Positions 36,951 through 48,460 of a stretch of 64,000 bases of DNA are shown one piece after another (position 1 is the first letter of the stretch; each line of letters opens with the position of its first letter). The stretch spans positions 1 through 64,000 of the forward strand of contig QJNS01000017.1 of the NCBI GenBank assembly GCA_004154925.1, written 5' to 3'. A program made the translations under genes and the position numbers. The notes beneath the pieces are model-generated. The model had not been told where the DNA came from. It saw only the letters and a program-made list of their open reading frames with translations, and did no database searches. Source of the stretch: Monosporascus cannonballus. Lineage: Eukaryota > Ascomycota > Sordariomycetes > Xylariales.

Positions 36951-38064
36951 ATGCATCAGAACGCCGCTAGCCTCATCGCCGTGGGAGCTTCCCTCATGCT
37001 AGGCACCCTTCTTCCATCAGTCAATGCCTCTCCTCTGGCTGGCGAGCCGCTTAAGCTATACCGCGAGTTGCTCAAGCGAGACCCTCCATCAGCCCTCCCC
37101 CAGAGTGCTACGGAAGACGAATTGAGATGGCAGCCGTCTCTCGATTTCGATACGGACGGTTGCTATAACACACCAGCCATAGATGCCGATGGGAATGTCG
37201 CCGAGGGCCTTGACCAGTAAGTATTAGGGTTTCTTCACGACTCCCGTAGCCGATCTTCGAAGACTCCTCCTTGAACCGGGGTTACTTCGACACCGGGGCT
37301 CCTAAAGAAGGCTCCCAAGGGGCAGAGAAATTGTCAAGGAACTCTTGCTAACACTTATTTTCCTTTAGTAACTACACTGGAGGTGCTGGTAAGTCTTTAA
37401 AGTCGCCAGGAGAATCACCGGTCCCGCGAGAACACAACTTCGCATATTCCCTCAAAATGCTTGATGCCGAGACATGTTCCACGTACGTCTCGTAGAAATT
37501 GGGAGAGTGCTGACGTACGATATTACAGATGACTGCAGAGACGAGTCGGATCTGGACAACAACAACGTCTACGTCCGCACACGCTGCAACAACGGATGGT
37601 GCGCCCACCTCTACGACTACTACTTCGAGAAGGACGTCGCGGTGCAGCACGTGATCGACGCCGGGGGCCACCGCCACGACTGGGAGCACATCGCCGTTTT
37701 CGTGCAGGATGGCGCGCTCAAGGTCGTGGCCGCCTCGGCGCACGGCGACTACGACACCAAGAGCGTGGACGACGTGCGGATGGACGGCGACCACCCCAAG
37801 ATCGTCTACCACAAGGACGGCGGCTCGACCCACGCCTTCCGCTTCGCCAACGAGGCCGACGACGGCATCGAGAACCACAAGGGCGTCTGGTTCCGCGGGG
37901 CCCTCGTCAACTGGGACGGCTTCCCGGGCAACACTCGCGACATCCTCGTCAACCACGACTTCGGCTCCGCGAGCTTCGCACTGAAGGATGACAACTTCAA
38001 GGCGCAGCTAGATTACGCCCGGAACGACCTGGTGCCTGGCTTTGACAGTGGTGTGGACGCATGA
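36951..38064 (+). CDS. Secreted NPP1/NLP family (necrosis- and ethylene-inducing-like) protein
   Basis: NLPs are secreted proteins of plant-associated microbes; cytolytic members damage dicot plasma membranes, others are inactive. Three exons: 36951-37216, 37369-37388 (only 20 nt) and 37529-38064, with GT-AG introns and a branch-like GCTGAC before exon 3; total 273 residues. The N-terminus has a hydrophobic signal peptide (about residues 1-26) and a pro-like stretch. The family heptapeptide GHRHDWE is intact in exon 3. Two cysteines flank the exon 1 to exon 3 junction (DGCYNT and DDC) and two more lie in TRCNNGWC; four cysteines suggest a type 2 NLP, less certainly. The gene seems intact, with no stop or frameshift. 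Exon 3 is much more GC-rich than the flanking DNA. It sits about 2 kb from the AT-rich transposon block, as effector genes often do. Whether it is cytolytic cannot be told from sequence. Confidence 0.9.
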
Positions 38065-38725
38065 ACGAGCAGAAGGGGTTGTTCTGGACTTAATTTTGGT
38101 GTTTGGCATTAGCCTGTTGCTTATGGTATTGGTATCTCTAGCCTCTTAGACGAATTATATGGAATCTGTCTAGCCTTGCAATGACAACCATCCCCTACAC
38201 TTCATCCGGAACCCGGTTTCTTGCATTTGACATCTAGGCCTATTTTACTTACAAAGGGTGTTCCATGCTGAGTTTTTCCCCGTATAAAGGGGAGCACGCT
38301 CTTGAATCTCCCGGGTTTGGCACCGCTCTTAATCGGGCATACAACCGTTTCTACTTTTCACTTGTAACTCGGTAGAGCTGGTGACGTTGGCGTACACCTC
38401 CATCTAGCTACTCGAAAATAAAATATAAGCGTACTACTAATCAGTATCCTAAGCTATCGCCCCGCAGGTGCATCGTCATTCATTACTTCGCAATTCTCCA
38501 TTCGGTGGCAATAATAGTCGAACTGAGCATGGCCTACTTTTTCTCCTTTTCCAGTTTGGCACCCTTCCTTACACGGCCTTTTCCATAGCACCATCCCAAT
38601 TCTTTAGGAGCACTTGGCGTGTTGCCCCTGGATATCAAGGGATTCGAATGTGTCGTAGGCAGCGTATCTCTCAACATGATATAAAGAGGCGTCCGAGTAT
38701 TCTTTGCCGGTCGAGACTCCGATAA
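38065..38725. other. Intergenic after the NLP gene
   Basis: 3' flank of the NLP gene. No gene, RNA or repeat recognised. Confidence 0.45.
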
Positions 38726-39058
38726 TGCCACACCCCATGTGCATCAGGGTATGCCACGAGAGGTGGGACCAGGAACCTCGCCGTTCTGGTTGAAGCGTTC
38801 TCCTCTCAAGATGCTCTGCCGCGACCTGACGACTGCATATTGGATATTCTCCACTGCACATCTCACAAAAATACCATGCCCATCAACGGATGGGTGCTGC
38901 ACAGGGACAAGGGCATATTCGGCGAGGACGCCGACATCGACCGCCTCGAGCAGAGGATGGACGACGAGGAGAACGCGAGGGTTATGGGATATACATGTCC
39001 AAGGTATGTCTCGAGACTAAAACTGTGTGGTCAAGAATGTCGATCGGCTGTTTACTGA
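38726..39058 (+). other. Unrecognised coding-like fragment
   Basis: One frame is open from after the TAA at 38723-38725 to about 39058 and has protein-like composition: NLAVLVEAFSSQDALP, then NTMPINGWVLHRDKG, then GEDADIDRLEQRMDDEENA and MGYTCPR. A good 5' splice site (CAAG|GTATGT) follows the TCPR codons at about 39002. No suitable ATG opens the frame, and I do not recognise the family. It could be an internal exon of an unannotated gene or a remnant of one. It lies between the NLP gene and the transposon block. Confidence 0.3.
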
Positions 39059-39734
39059 CACGCATAAAGTTTGGCGGAGGCGCCTAACCTAAGTGAGCCG
39101 GGGACATTCTGATTCGAAATAGGAGTAGTCCAAATAAGCTCTCCGGCTGACTCACGTTTTAGAGATCCTTGATCATGATCCCTCACGCATACGATAAAGG
39201 TAGGGATCACTGAACCTCCCGGCTGCCTCCCGAGACCCTGGAAATCGCTGATATGGATATCGCCATTGAAGTCCTGCTCGCCAAGATAGGCGGGGCATTT
39301 TGCAGTGCAACACATAATACGTACAGTACAAGTGCTGAGACATGCCCTAGTACGGTATCAGGCAAAATATTTAGCACAGCTTCAGATACCAGTGGGGCAC
39401 GCTAGTAGACACGCTATACAAATTTGGCATAGATTTTGCATGGGTCAACGACAGATACATGCGAAGAATTGCAGCTGTCTTGCTTCTTAGCGAAATGCGC
39501 TAATCCAAGGTGGGTTGTTACACATGGCCTGCATACCTGACTCTGTGCTAAAAGTTACCCATAACACCATAGTAACCAATCATGGTAGCAAGAAACCCGT
39601 ATTCGACTTAGTTTTATACGGTAGCAAAGCTAAACTACCGGTGATACCACTGCGCTACGAAAGCTCATAACCTATTGGATTCTAGTAAAAAATTGAGCGC
39701 TCGAACTGTGTTAATTTAAGCGGTATACAGTTAT
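39059..39734. other. Transition stretch before the transposon block
   Basis: No gene recognised. Composition is still mixed and falls in GC toward 40 kb. Confidence 0.4.
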
Positions 39735-39898
39735 TGTCAGCTAGCCAGGTGTGCTATAGCACACCAAATACGGAAAGGTCACCTTCTGATCGGAACATAT
39801 ATACTCCGTTGCTAAGCTACACAAAAGTGGTACGCGTTGCGAGAACGCACGCAATTAGCTGAATACAATAACGCAACTGATATCCCCTATATCTGACA
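39735..39898 (-). mobile_element. Solo LTR (copy A) with 5-bp target duplication
   Basis: 164 bp with TGTCAG at one end and CTGACA at the other. It is flanked by GTTAT on both sides (39730-39734 and 39899-39903). In reverse orientation it matches copies at 42057-42221 and 44253-44415 over its length, sharing ATATATGTTCCGATCAGA-type blocks. The size, TG...CA ends and 5-bp duplication fit a solo LTR; a MITE is the alternative. Confidence 0.75.
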
Positions 39899-39903
39899 GT
39901 TAT

Positions 39904-41966
39904 ATACGTATTCCTACAGACCTCAAGTGGCACGTACGTTATCCAAAGACAACAGCTTGTGTCAGGCCTAACAAACGCCAGTCAGCCCTAGCGAAGATTA
40001 CTTTATGCACCTCTGGTACCTTTATCTCTCAGCTATAACTGTATTTACGTGTATAAAAGAGTGGTTTGTTTCCTTTACCTTTTATCTAGAACTTTCTAAA
40101 GGTTAAGTAATCTGTTAATACATTTTATTTAGTTATATACTTTAGTATATGATATTAGGGTTTTATAGGTATGAACTCGGTTTATATTTTTTTAAATATA
40201 TTTTAATATATTCGTTATATACGTTTTATTAAAGCTATTCGAAATTTCGGTGTTATATTTACAGTACATTTACTGCTTCTTTATTAAAGATATTTATTAC
40301 TTAGCCGTTAAACTTTTAATTATCTTATTCTAATTATTTCTTAAATTATTTCTGAGATTATAGTTATTTTATTAATAAATTTTAATAAATTCTTTTTAGA
40401 ACACTTTTTTAACTCTTTATTTTAAAAAAACACTTTGAAAAGTATAATATTTTCGATTTTTACGTTTTTACAAAAATTGATATATTGTAAATATATATTA
40501 TTTTTCACCCAATTGAATAATTATCTTTATTTATAATATTAATTTTCTTTAAGCTTTACGTTAAGAAAACAGAGATTCTTGTTTTAAGAAGACTCTTTTT
40601 AAAATATAGTATAAGTTCGCAACGGCTAAACCTCGGTCAAAGTTCTTGGCCTTTATAGGTGATCTAGGTGATCTGGATAATCTGGCCTAGATTATATACA
40701 TCCTATAAATCTACGATATACTTATTAAGAAAAGAAGAAATATATAAGAAATTAATTTCTTTATAAATAATTACTTACTTAATTTTTCGTTCCTTAAATA
40801 TTAATCTAAATCTTTAATCGAAGATATCGTTTTTTATTAAAAGGAAAATCTATAATTACTTTTAACGAACAACAATTTCAATTATTTTTCATTGTATTAT
40901 TACATGTAAATTAACAACTTATTTAGATATTACGTATATTTTCGAGTAAATATATAATAGGGTTTTTATATTTCACTAATTTTGTAATTAATAACCGGCG
41001 AATAAGTTATCGTCTGATTAATTATAAAATCTTTTAAACTTAGTAAAAAATAAAATTACAGTATAATAGGTAAAAAATAAATAATGCACTCGATTTTTGT
41101 AATTAACTAGTTAAAAAACTAAATAACTAGATTAAACAACTTATACTAAATTAAAAAGTTATTTAATTTTCTAATAATATAACATCGGTTATAATTCGAT
41201 TTTGACGGTTTTTTTCTTTTAATAATATCTTAGCCTTAAAAGGTATTATTAAAGTTCAAAAATTTAAAACTAAAAAGTGAAACAAACGAAAGAAAAAAAA
41301 TATAGAGCGAAATAAAAAGGAAAGAAAAAACCAAATATTTAATGAAAGGTTGTATATTTTAATAATGAAGGTCCGAGCTTTAAAGAATGAAAACGCTAAA
41401 TTCTTTCATTATAAACGGCCTCGATTTTATTACTATTCGATATAAATTAATTACGCGAAAATATCGTTTTATTTTTTTTTAGTTATTATGAAATATCAAA
41501 CGTTAAAAGCTTTAAATTAACTTTTTTTAAGTTTTATAATAAATTTATACATGTTAAAGAATTTCTAATTTAAATTAGATTTTAAATTAAATTTCATAAA
41601 TGCTTTTTAATAGAAAGTTATTTAAAAATACTTATTTTGTAATTATACGCTAAAATATTTATAATTAGAATTTATAATAAAGAATTACTTAAAAATTACT
41701 TCAACGGTTTTTCGGATATAATTATTTATATTTTAACTAAATATCGATATTTTAATATAAAAACACAAATATTATTTTAAATACTTAAACAAAATAATAA
41801 TATACAGTTAAGCAATTTTACTATTTTTTATTAAACCAAATTAATATCCGAATATACAATTAAATGTATTTATTTATCAATAATTTCGAACTTACTAAAA
41901 ATATATTTCCTTATTCTTATTATAGCGTTTTAAAACTTTAAACTAAAAATAAATTATATATATATG
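39904..41966. other. AT-rich DNA, no element resolved
   Basis: Composition turns strongly AT-rich at about 40,080. No open frame of note. Probably transposon-derived sequence decayed beyond recognition. Confidence 0.5.
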
Positions 41967-42056
41967 TTACAGCTGCACTATATCGCTACACCACCAGGGG
42001 CAAAGGCAAAAGATCGGTGAAATGATCGTAATCGTGGCAATCATTCTAGTGCTTAC
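41967..42056 (+). repeat. Inverted repeat arm 1 (about 90 bp)
   Basis: Begins GTTACAGCTGCACTATATCG and contains GAAATGATCGTAATCG and CATTCTAGTGCTTAC. The reverse complement of about 43190-43290 reads nearly the same, with mostly transition differences. The LTR at 42057 follows this arm directly. Element type is unknown. Confidence 0.65.
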
Positions 42057-42221
42057 TGTCAGATATAGAGGACATCAGTTATGTTGTTGTATTCAGCTAA
42101 GTTGTAGATGCTATCGCACGCGTACAACTTTAAGTAGTTTAGCCACGGAACATATATGAGCCGATCAGTATGAGACCTTTTCGTATATGGGGAGCGCTCC
42201 GCACCCCCCAGCTAGCTGACA
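42057..42221 (+). mobile_element. LTR (copy B) followed by a primer-binding-like site
   Basis: 165 bp, TGTCAGATATA...GCTAGCTGACA, same family as copies A and C. Unlike those it has no matching 5-bp flanks. Two bases after its end comes TGGAGCCTGTACGG, which starts with TGG as a tRNA primer-binding site should. It is therefore best read as the 5' LTR of the relic that follows. Confidence 0.65.
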
Positions 42222-44130
42222 ACTGGAGCCTGTACGGTACCACTCAAATCGTAACAATACAGTTCAAGATTAAATTTTTCATAATATATACCGATAAGTA
42301 TATTATAATTAACCGAGGTATTTTTAATCGATATATCGAAAAAAAGGAATTAATAAACGAAGTAATAATAAAAACTCTAAAAGACGAATTAAAGAGGCTA
42401 ACAGTAGGCCTTAGAAAAAAACGAATAGAGTTTCGAAAAAACTAAAGAAAAATAAGTTCAACATAAAATATTTTAACTGTAATAAAAAGAGGTATTTTGA
42501 AAGCAAATATCGTTTCTCCGCTAAAAAGGACCCTTAAAAAAAGAGATTTCTTAATGTTTTTCTAAGATTAAAGCGACTAAATACGAAATAAACAATTGGG
42601 TAAAAAAGGGGAAAAAATCAATTTGATTTACTTCTAGACGAAAATTAGGAATATCATAACTATCTAGATGTAGAACGATATCGTAGAGTACGAAAATTAT
42701 TCTATTTATTAGAACTTCAAGATTAAAACTTGTAAGTATTGTCTAAAATAGACGGTATTTAGAATAACTATAAAGCTAGGATGTCTTTGTTATTTTAACG
42801 CACGAAAATATAAAATATACGATGAATACGACTAGTTCCGATTAAATATTAACAACTATAAATATCTATTTAAAAATATTTCTAATCAACTTTTACAGTT
42901 TGCTATGTTTTTTATTTTATTACGATAACGATTATTTAGTCTATTTAAGTGCAAAAAGAATAACGATTTTTCTCTCGAATAAAATAAAACAATATTTACG
43001 AATCTAATAACAAATATAAATATACAAAAATTCTTCTATAACTAAAGTACTTTAAGTTTTATTATTTATACGTCGGATTAAAACAAAATTAAAAAACTAT
43101 ATCGTAAAAGTATTTATATTATTTCTCAATATTTTGCATTTAATATGAACTTCTAAATACTACGTTTTGATTTACTATAACAGCTTCAATATATATATAG
43201 CTGTAAGTACTAGAATAATTGCTACAATTACGATCATTCCACTAATCTTTTGCTCTAGTAGCGTAACGATGTAAGGTGTAACTGTAACACTAAATATAGA
43301 AATAACTTTTTCGAAAATTTATATCTTTAACTCTATAAGCCGAAAAATATAAAACTACAGATTGTATTAAAAAAACTATTATGCTCGAATATTAGTTAAG
43401 CAAATAGAAGTAATACAAATATATAAATAACTATTATATTAAGCATGTTAATAAAAAAGCTTATAAATAAAAACGTTTTTTGTAAACAAATTACTTTAAT
43501 TAAGATATATTAAAGGTTTTCGAAATACGATATCGAAAGGCTTATCGTTTTAAAACCCTATATAAGATAAAAAAAGTACGAAATTAAATTAAGATTTTTT
43601 ATTACAAAAATAAAACGTTTAAAGTTATAATTAACTTAAAAATAAAAACCATTTTTTTAAAATAATAGCTAAAAACCTCTTTAAAAATACAAATTAATAT
43701 TTTATAAATTATTTACAGTAAATACAAGTCTGGTTAAATACGAAAATAAACGAATGTTTTAAAAATAGAACAATTTCTAATCTAGATTTAAAATTATTAA
43801 AAACAACTTTGGCTAAATATAGCGAATATATTTAGATAAAATATTAATTTAAAAATATCTTATTTAGTTTTAATAAAATATAAATTAACCACAAAAACCA
43901 GACGTTTTTCTAGAATAACCAAATAATACTTATCGAGAATTTATATAAACTTTATATAAAATTTATAATATAATTAAAGAAATATAAATTTTAGATCATA
44001 TTATTATAATATTTCTAATATATCGTAAATTCAAAGGGGTATTTAAAAATAAAAAAAAGTATTAGTTACTATTATCCCTTTGAAAGCTCTAAGGCGTTAG
44101 CGCTTACAATTTTTTAATAGTGTGTGATAT
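42222..44130 (+). mobile_element. Copia-like retrotransposon relic, internal region
   Basis: A short open frame (ending 42445) resembles the end of a gag protein. At 42469-42510 the frame reads YFNCNKKRYFESKY, a CX2CX4HX4C zinc knuckle with Cys1, His and the last Cys all turned to Tyr; each change is a C-to-T or G-to-A transition. Near 43540-43600 a frame reads KTLYKIKKVRN, a probable relic of the copia RT motif (A/T)LYGLKQ. The region is rearranged, since an inverted repeat arm lies inside it, and no matching 3' LTR adjoins. Confidence 0.5.
43188..43290 (-). repeat. Inverted repeat arm 2
   Basis: The reverse complement matches 41967-42056 (shared AATGATCGTAAT, TTCTAGT and CTTAC blocks). It ends GTGTAACTGTAAC on the plus strand. 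See arm 1. Confidence 0.65.
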
Positions 44131-44252
44131 TCTTTTTTTATTCGCCTACATTGACCCAATCAACTTCTTTAGGAAAAGCTACTTTTTAACCACACATATT
44201 TTGCGGTATAATACATATACCAATACCGGTCATTATTACAAATTGCTACATC

Positions 44253-44415
44253 TGTCAGATATAAGGGACATCAGTTGTGTGTGTATTGATGACTAGTTGC
44301 AGGTGCTCTAGAACGCGCACTGCACTTTAAGATGATCTAGTCCCGGAACATATATGTTCCGATCAGAGGGAATCTTCCGTATATGGGATGCTAGAGCACC
44401 CTCTGCTAGCTGACA
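44253..44415 (+). mobile_element. Solo LTR (copy C) with 5-bp target duplication
   Basis: 163 bp, TGTCAGATATAAGGGACATC...TGCTAGCTGACA, flanked on both sides by ACATC (44248-44252 and 44416-44420). Its composition is normal although the surrounding DNA is AT-rich, so it was either inserted after RIP or was too short to be mutated. Confidence 0.78.
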
Positions 44416-44420
44416 ACATC

Positions 44421-45182
44421 ACATTTAGTATAACGAAATCTTATCTATCGAGCTTGCTGCCGATTTACAATACCATCACCTATAACTTAAAGCCCTACTC
44501 GTCGAATACCGCAATAAAAATGCTCTAAACAAGCCTAGCACATTAAAATAAATTTCCTTGAAATTTTCCGGTATTAATTAATAAGTTTTTTTACATTACT
44601 AGTGCGAAAAAAACTTGTTAAAGTTTTGTACCGCTCATTAAAAAGTAACCCGAACTATTAAACGCCCTTAATAACCAGTTTTTTGCGAAAAATAATTACG
44701 TTTAGATATGATATTTATGTAAATTTACTTCATTTTTGCAAAAGAAAATAATTACTAACGATAACATAAAGCAGAAAATTATACATCAAGGCCTGGGTTA
44801 CGTTATATCGAAATTTATAATCTTATTTAAATTTAAATTTCCGTTAATTACCGAAATTAACGCCGTTTATATTAAGGTTATATTTATAAGTAATTCGAAA
44901 TATCATAATTACTTTTTCTATTTAATTTTTAAAAAATTCGGAGGCGGCGTTTTTATATTTATTTTTTTTTCTGCTTTTTTCAAATTAATAGGATCCGCTT
45001 TTCCTTTATTCACCTAATATTAAGAAATAAAGCAATAAAACTATTAGCCTAAACGATTTGATTTATTTTATTATTAGATGTTAAAAATTTTATAACTTAA
45101 TTAAAAAGTGAGGAAAAATTTTTAATACTTTTTAAATTAACAAGTTATTTTGCTATTCTACAATTTTTTCAGGCGGTATCCG
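44421..45182. other. AT-rich DNA between solo LTR and gypsy element
   Basis: A 93-codon AT-rich open frame lies at 44736-45017; its Phe/Ile/Lys-rich composition suggests chance. Nothing else recognised. Confidence 0.4.
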
Positions 45183-45187
45183 TTACT

Positions 45188-45575
45188 TGTAACAGCTAGG
45201 GGGTTTAACCAACTATTAAACCTTAGTCGTACGGGTTTATGTTGGCAGGAATATCGTGGGAATCTGAGCAATAGATATAGTAATCGTGTTACGTTTCGTA
45301 ATACCAAGGGTGCCTTAGGTAACGATATTATATTACAAGCTGAAGTTATTTAAACTATGGAATTAGTAAGCGTATATATCTTATTCCTATTCGTTGGATT
45401 ATTACCAGTAAATTGATAATCCGGCTTACTGGCTTGCCACCAGTAAGTTAATGATCCGGCTCACTAGCTTACCACCAGTGAGTTAGTGATCTATTACGTG
45501 ACCTGCCCCACCGTACGCTTGTGGTTGGGTTATGACAAACCGTTTCTAAAGACCGTAGCTCGTTAGGTCATGATA
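45188..45575 (-). repeat. Gypsy LTR, left copy (3' LTR)
   Basis: 388 bp, TGTAACAGCTA... to ...GGTCATGATA on the plus strand (terminal CA changed to TA). Less mutated than the other copy in its left half and more mutated at its right end. Confidence 0.9.
45404..45490 (+). repeat. 35-bp tandem repeat inside the gypsy LTR
   Basis: Two units (45404-45438 and 45439-45473) and a partial third, each starting ACCAGTRAGTT-like and containing ATCCGGCT and ACT(G/A)GCTT. The same array is in the right LTR from 51895. Each unit holds an inverted ACCAGTAAG / CTTACTGG pair, so it could fold. Confidence 0.75.
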
Positions 45576-46958
45576 CGATCTCTCTTTTCTACAAATCTTG
45601 TCCCCAAGATTTTTTTTCGGTAAGCTTTCTATATTTATTTAATATGTCTTCCGGTATGTCTAAACATCGTTTTCGCCAATCCGAATAACGATTTACCCTG
45701 GCTAATTTAATTAAATTCGAAAGTTTTAACGTAATACCCTGTTTTTTCTGTTCTGCCCAGCAGCTTAATTGCTAAATAATAAACGGGGTTTTTCGTTATA
45801 AGGATTATGTTCGTTAAGGTTATTCGTACGACAGAATAGGAATCCCTATTTCCATAATTAACCGTTATATCGCAAAATCGAAGAAATTAAAAAAGGAAAA
45901 ACTAGCGGCCGAAAAATCTTCGTTCAAAGTTTTTGCGCGTTTTTTTCGTATACGTCGTTAACGTTAGCATTATTAATCCTAAGATACAAAATTTGTTAAT
46001 CGTACCCTTTAATTCCTGGATAATTTTAACGATTTTACGCAATTAAAGTCAAAATCCGTAATCGAAGTACAGGCTTCGGGTAAGGTGGATATTATTAATT
46101 AGAATACGGTAAATTAAGGATTTCTTTCTTTAGATCTTATAAATTGGAATATTATTATTTCGGGTAATTCTGCCGTTATTAATAAAAGTTTTTTAATAGG
46201 CGTTAAGTGCCAATAAGATTTTTAACGGGTTTCTAAGTATTTTTGGAATCCGAGTACTTTTTCTACTTAATCAGATATTGAGTAAATCCGTCCCGTTTTT
46301 ATATATCGAAATTTTTTTTATTTCGTATACTTATTTGTTTTTTACTTTTATATCATCTTATGCTATATATACCTTAATTATATCCGTTATTAATTCGAAT
46401 AAAAAATATGAAAAATTAAATGAAATTTAAATTTTGGTAGAAATTCCAATTGGTAATTATTTTCTGAGATTTTTTTGGCGATTATATATAGACCAATATA
46501 TTTGAAATCGAAATTTTTATTAGGTTGCTTTATTTAAATATTTTTAGTAGCAAGGAAAATTATTTTCTCCTTTTTAAAAATTAATCCTTTTAAATTTTTT
46601 AATTATAATATTTAATTATTTAATTTCGTGCGAATTCTAATTTCGTTTTTATTTTTTAATATAATTGTCGTAGTTATTTTGATATAAGGATTATTTTGAT
46701 ATTAATTAAATCATTATCGTATATTTTTTTGTAAATTTTTAAAATAAAACCAAAGTTTGCGTTCGCTCGTATTATTTTAATATTTTTATGATAACTAGTA
46801 TTATAAGCTAATTATATAGTTGGTAATTTTGTAACCCAGTTATTCTGTTCGTAATTAATGTAATATTATAAATAAGTTTTTATGGTTTAATTTGTTCGTT
46901 TTATTTATTTATTCGTTTAAAGTTTAAATACGTTAAATAACTTATAATTTAAACTTAT

Positions 46959-47186
46959 TTATGTTATTAAGCTTTGCCAAAATTTTGATACAAATGTCGA
47001 TCCTTTGTTTAAAATAATTTTTATAGGTAAGCCGTATATGTTGAAAATATGTTTAAAGAAAATGTATGCTATATGTTCGGCGTTTGTATCCTTATAATAT
47101 GGTAAAAAATAAAAGAATTTCGTAAATCGCTTGACGATTACGAAAATATTATCGTAATATATTTTCGTAGCTGGATTCTTTAACAT
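46959..47186 (-). pseudogene. Gypsy integrase core relic
   Basis: A 75-codon open frame reads IFVIVKRFTKFFYFLPYYKD, then NIYGLPIKIILNKGSTFVSK. This aligns with the gypsy integrase core (VDRFTKYAHFIP..., HGLP..IVSDRG..F.S.FW). The catalytic Asp in the SDRG position is Asn, which a G-to-A change explains. Earlier and later parts are interrupted. Confidence 0.8.
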
Positions 47187-48389
47187 AAAAAATTTAATAA
47201 TAAAGTTAAATATAACTAAATATTATAATCTTTTTGCGATTAAGAATAGTTGTAATTTTCCGTATAGCTTATATCGTCGAATCTTTATTTTAGCGCAAAT
47301 ATTATATTATCGTATAATTTTCTCTATTGTTAATTTTATTTTAAAAAAGGAATATATACGTTAAAGCCGTTTTAGGGTTTTGTAAATTCTTAGATATCTA
47401 TACAACTAATATTTATATATGTTTCGTATTAAATCTTTTTGGTATTTTTCTAAAATTTGTATTTTGTTTATTTTTTGGTTTTTTGAAAGATTATCGTTAT
47501 ATTGCTGGATTTTTTGATACATATCGTAATGTACTGCCCGAATTGTTGTAATTTATCGTAAGCGTAAATATTTTTCTATAATAATATCGAAAATTATATA
47601 ACTAATTTTAATTAATTTCTTTTCGAGGTTTAACCGCTGGCTTAAAATATTTGCTTTATTATTCTTTAATCCTTTTTTGTAGATAATAACGAAATCGAAA
47701 TTCACTAATTTTTTCGCATAACGAAATTATTGTTCTATAAATTCCCTGGTTATAATAAATCGGATAAGATTTTAATAATCTGTATAAACCTTAATTTGGT
47801 GCAAATTTTCTTTTAAGAAATACCTGAATTTTCGGAACGCCATAATAATAACCATAAATTTCTTATCGGGAATATCGTAATTAAGTTCGGCTCCTTTTAA
47901 CTTATACGAAAAAAATACAATAAGGTATAATTTGCCTTAATTATTTCGTCATCCGATTATTACGCCTAATACGTAATCCGAAGTATCGGTTTTTAGCTTA
48001 ACGGAACGGCTTAAATTATATATAATTAGTATTAATTTGTTGGTAATTATATCCTTAATATTTTAAAATGTTTTTTTCGTATTTGGCGTTTATTTAAATT
48101 CTTTTTCCTTTTTCGTAAGGTTCGTTAATAATATAGTTATTTTGCTAAAGTTTCGAATAAATTTCCTGTAATAGTTGGCGAATCCAAAAAAACCTATATT
48201 TTCTTAATTATCTATAACGTTTATTATTCTATAACTGCAGCGATTTTCTTAAGGTTCATCTTAATATTTCCTGAGATAATAATATATCCCAGATATTCTA
48301 TTTCCTGTTTGTAAAATTAACTTTTTTTTGCATTAATAAGTAACTTTGCGTTTTATAAAGCTTAAAAAACTTTATAAACGTATTTTGCC

Positions 48390-48460
48390 TATATTTTTTC
48401 CGTTTTTAAAAAAATGAAAATATCGTTAAGATAGCAAACGACAAAAATATCGAGGTATTT
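48390..48460 (-). pseudogene. Gypsy reverse transcriptase relic
   Basis: The minus strand reads KYLDIFVVCYLNDIFIFLKT; YLND lies at 48433-48422. The canonical gypsy motif is YLDDI, so the second Asp became Asn by G-to-A. The surrounding frame has stops. Confidence 0.75.

Noticed and set aside
44736..45017. 93-codon frame in AT-rich DNA
   Set aside because: Phe/Ile/Lys-rich with no motif, as expected by chance after RIP.
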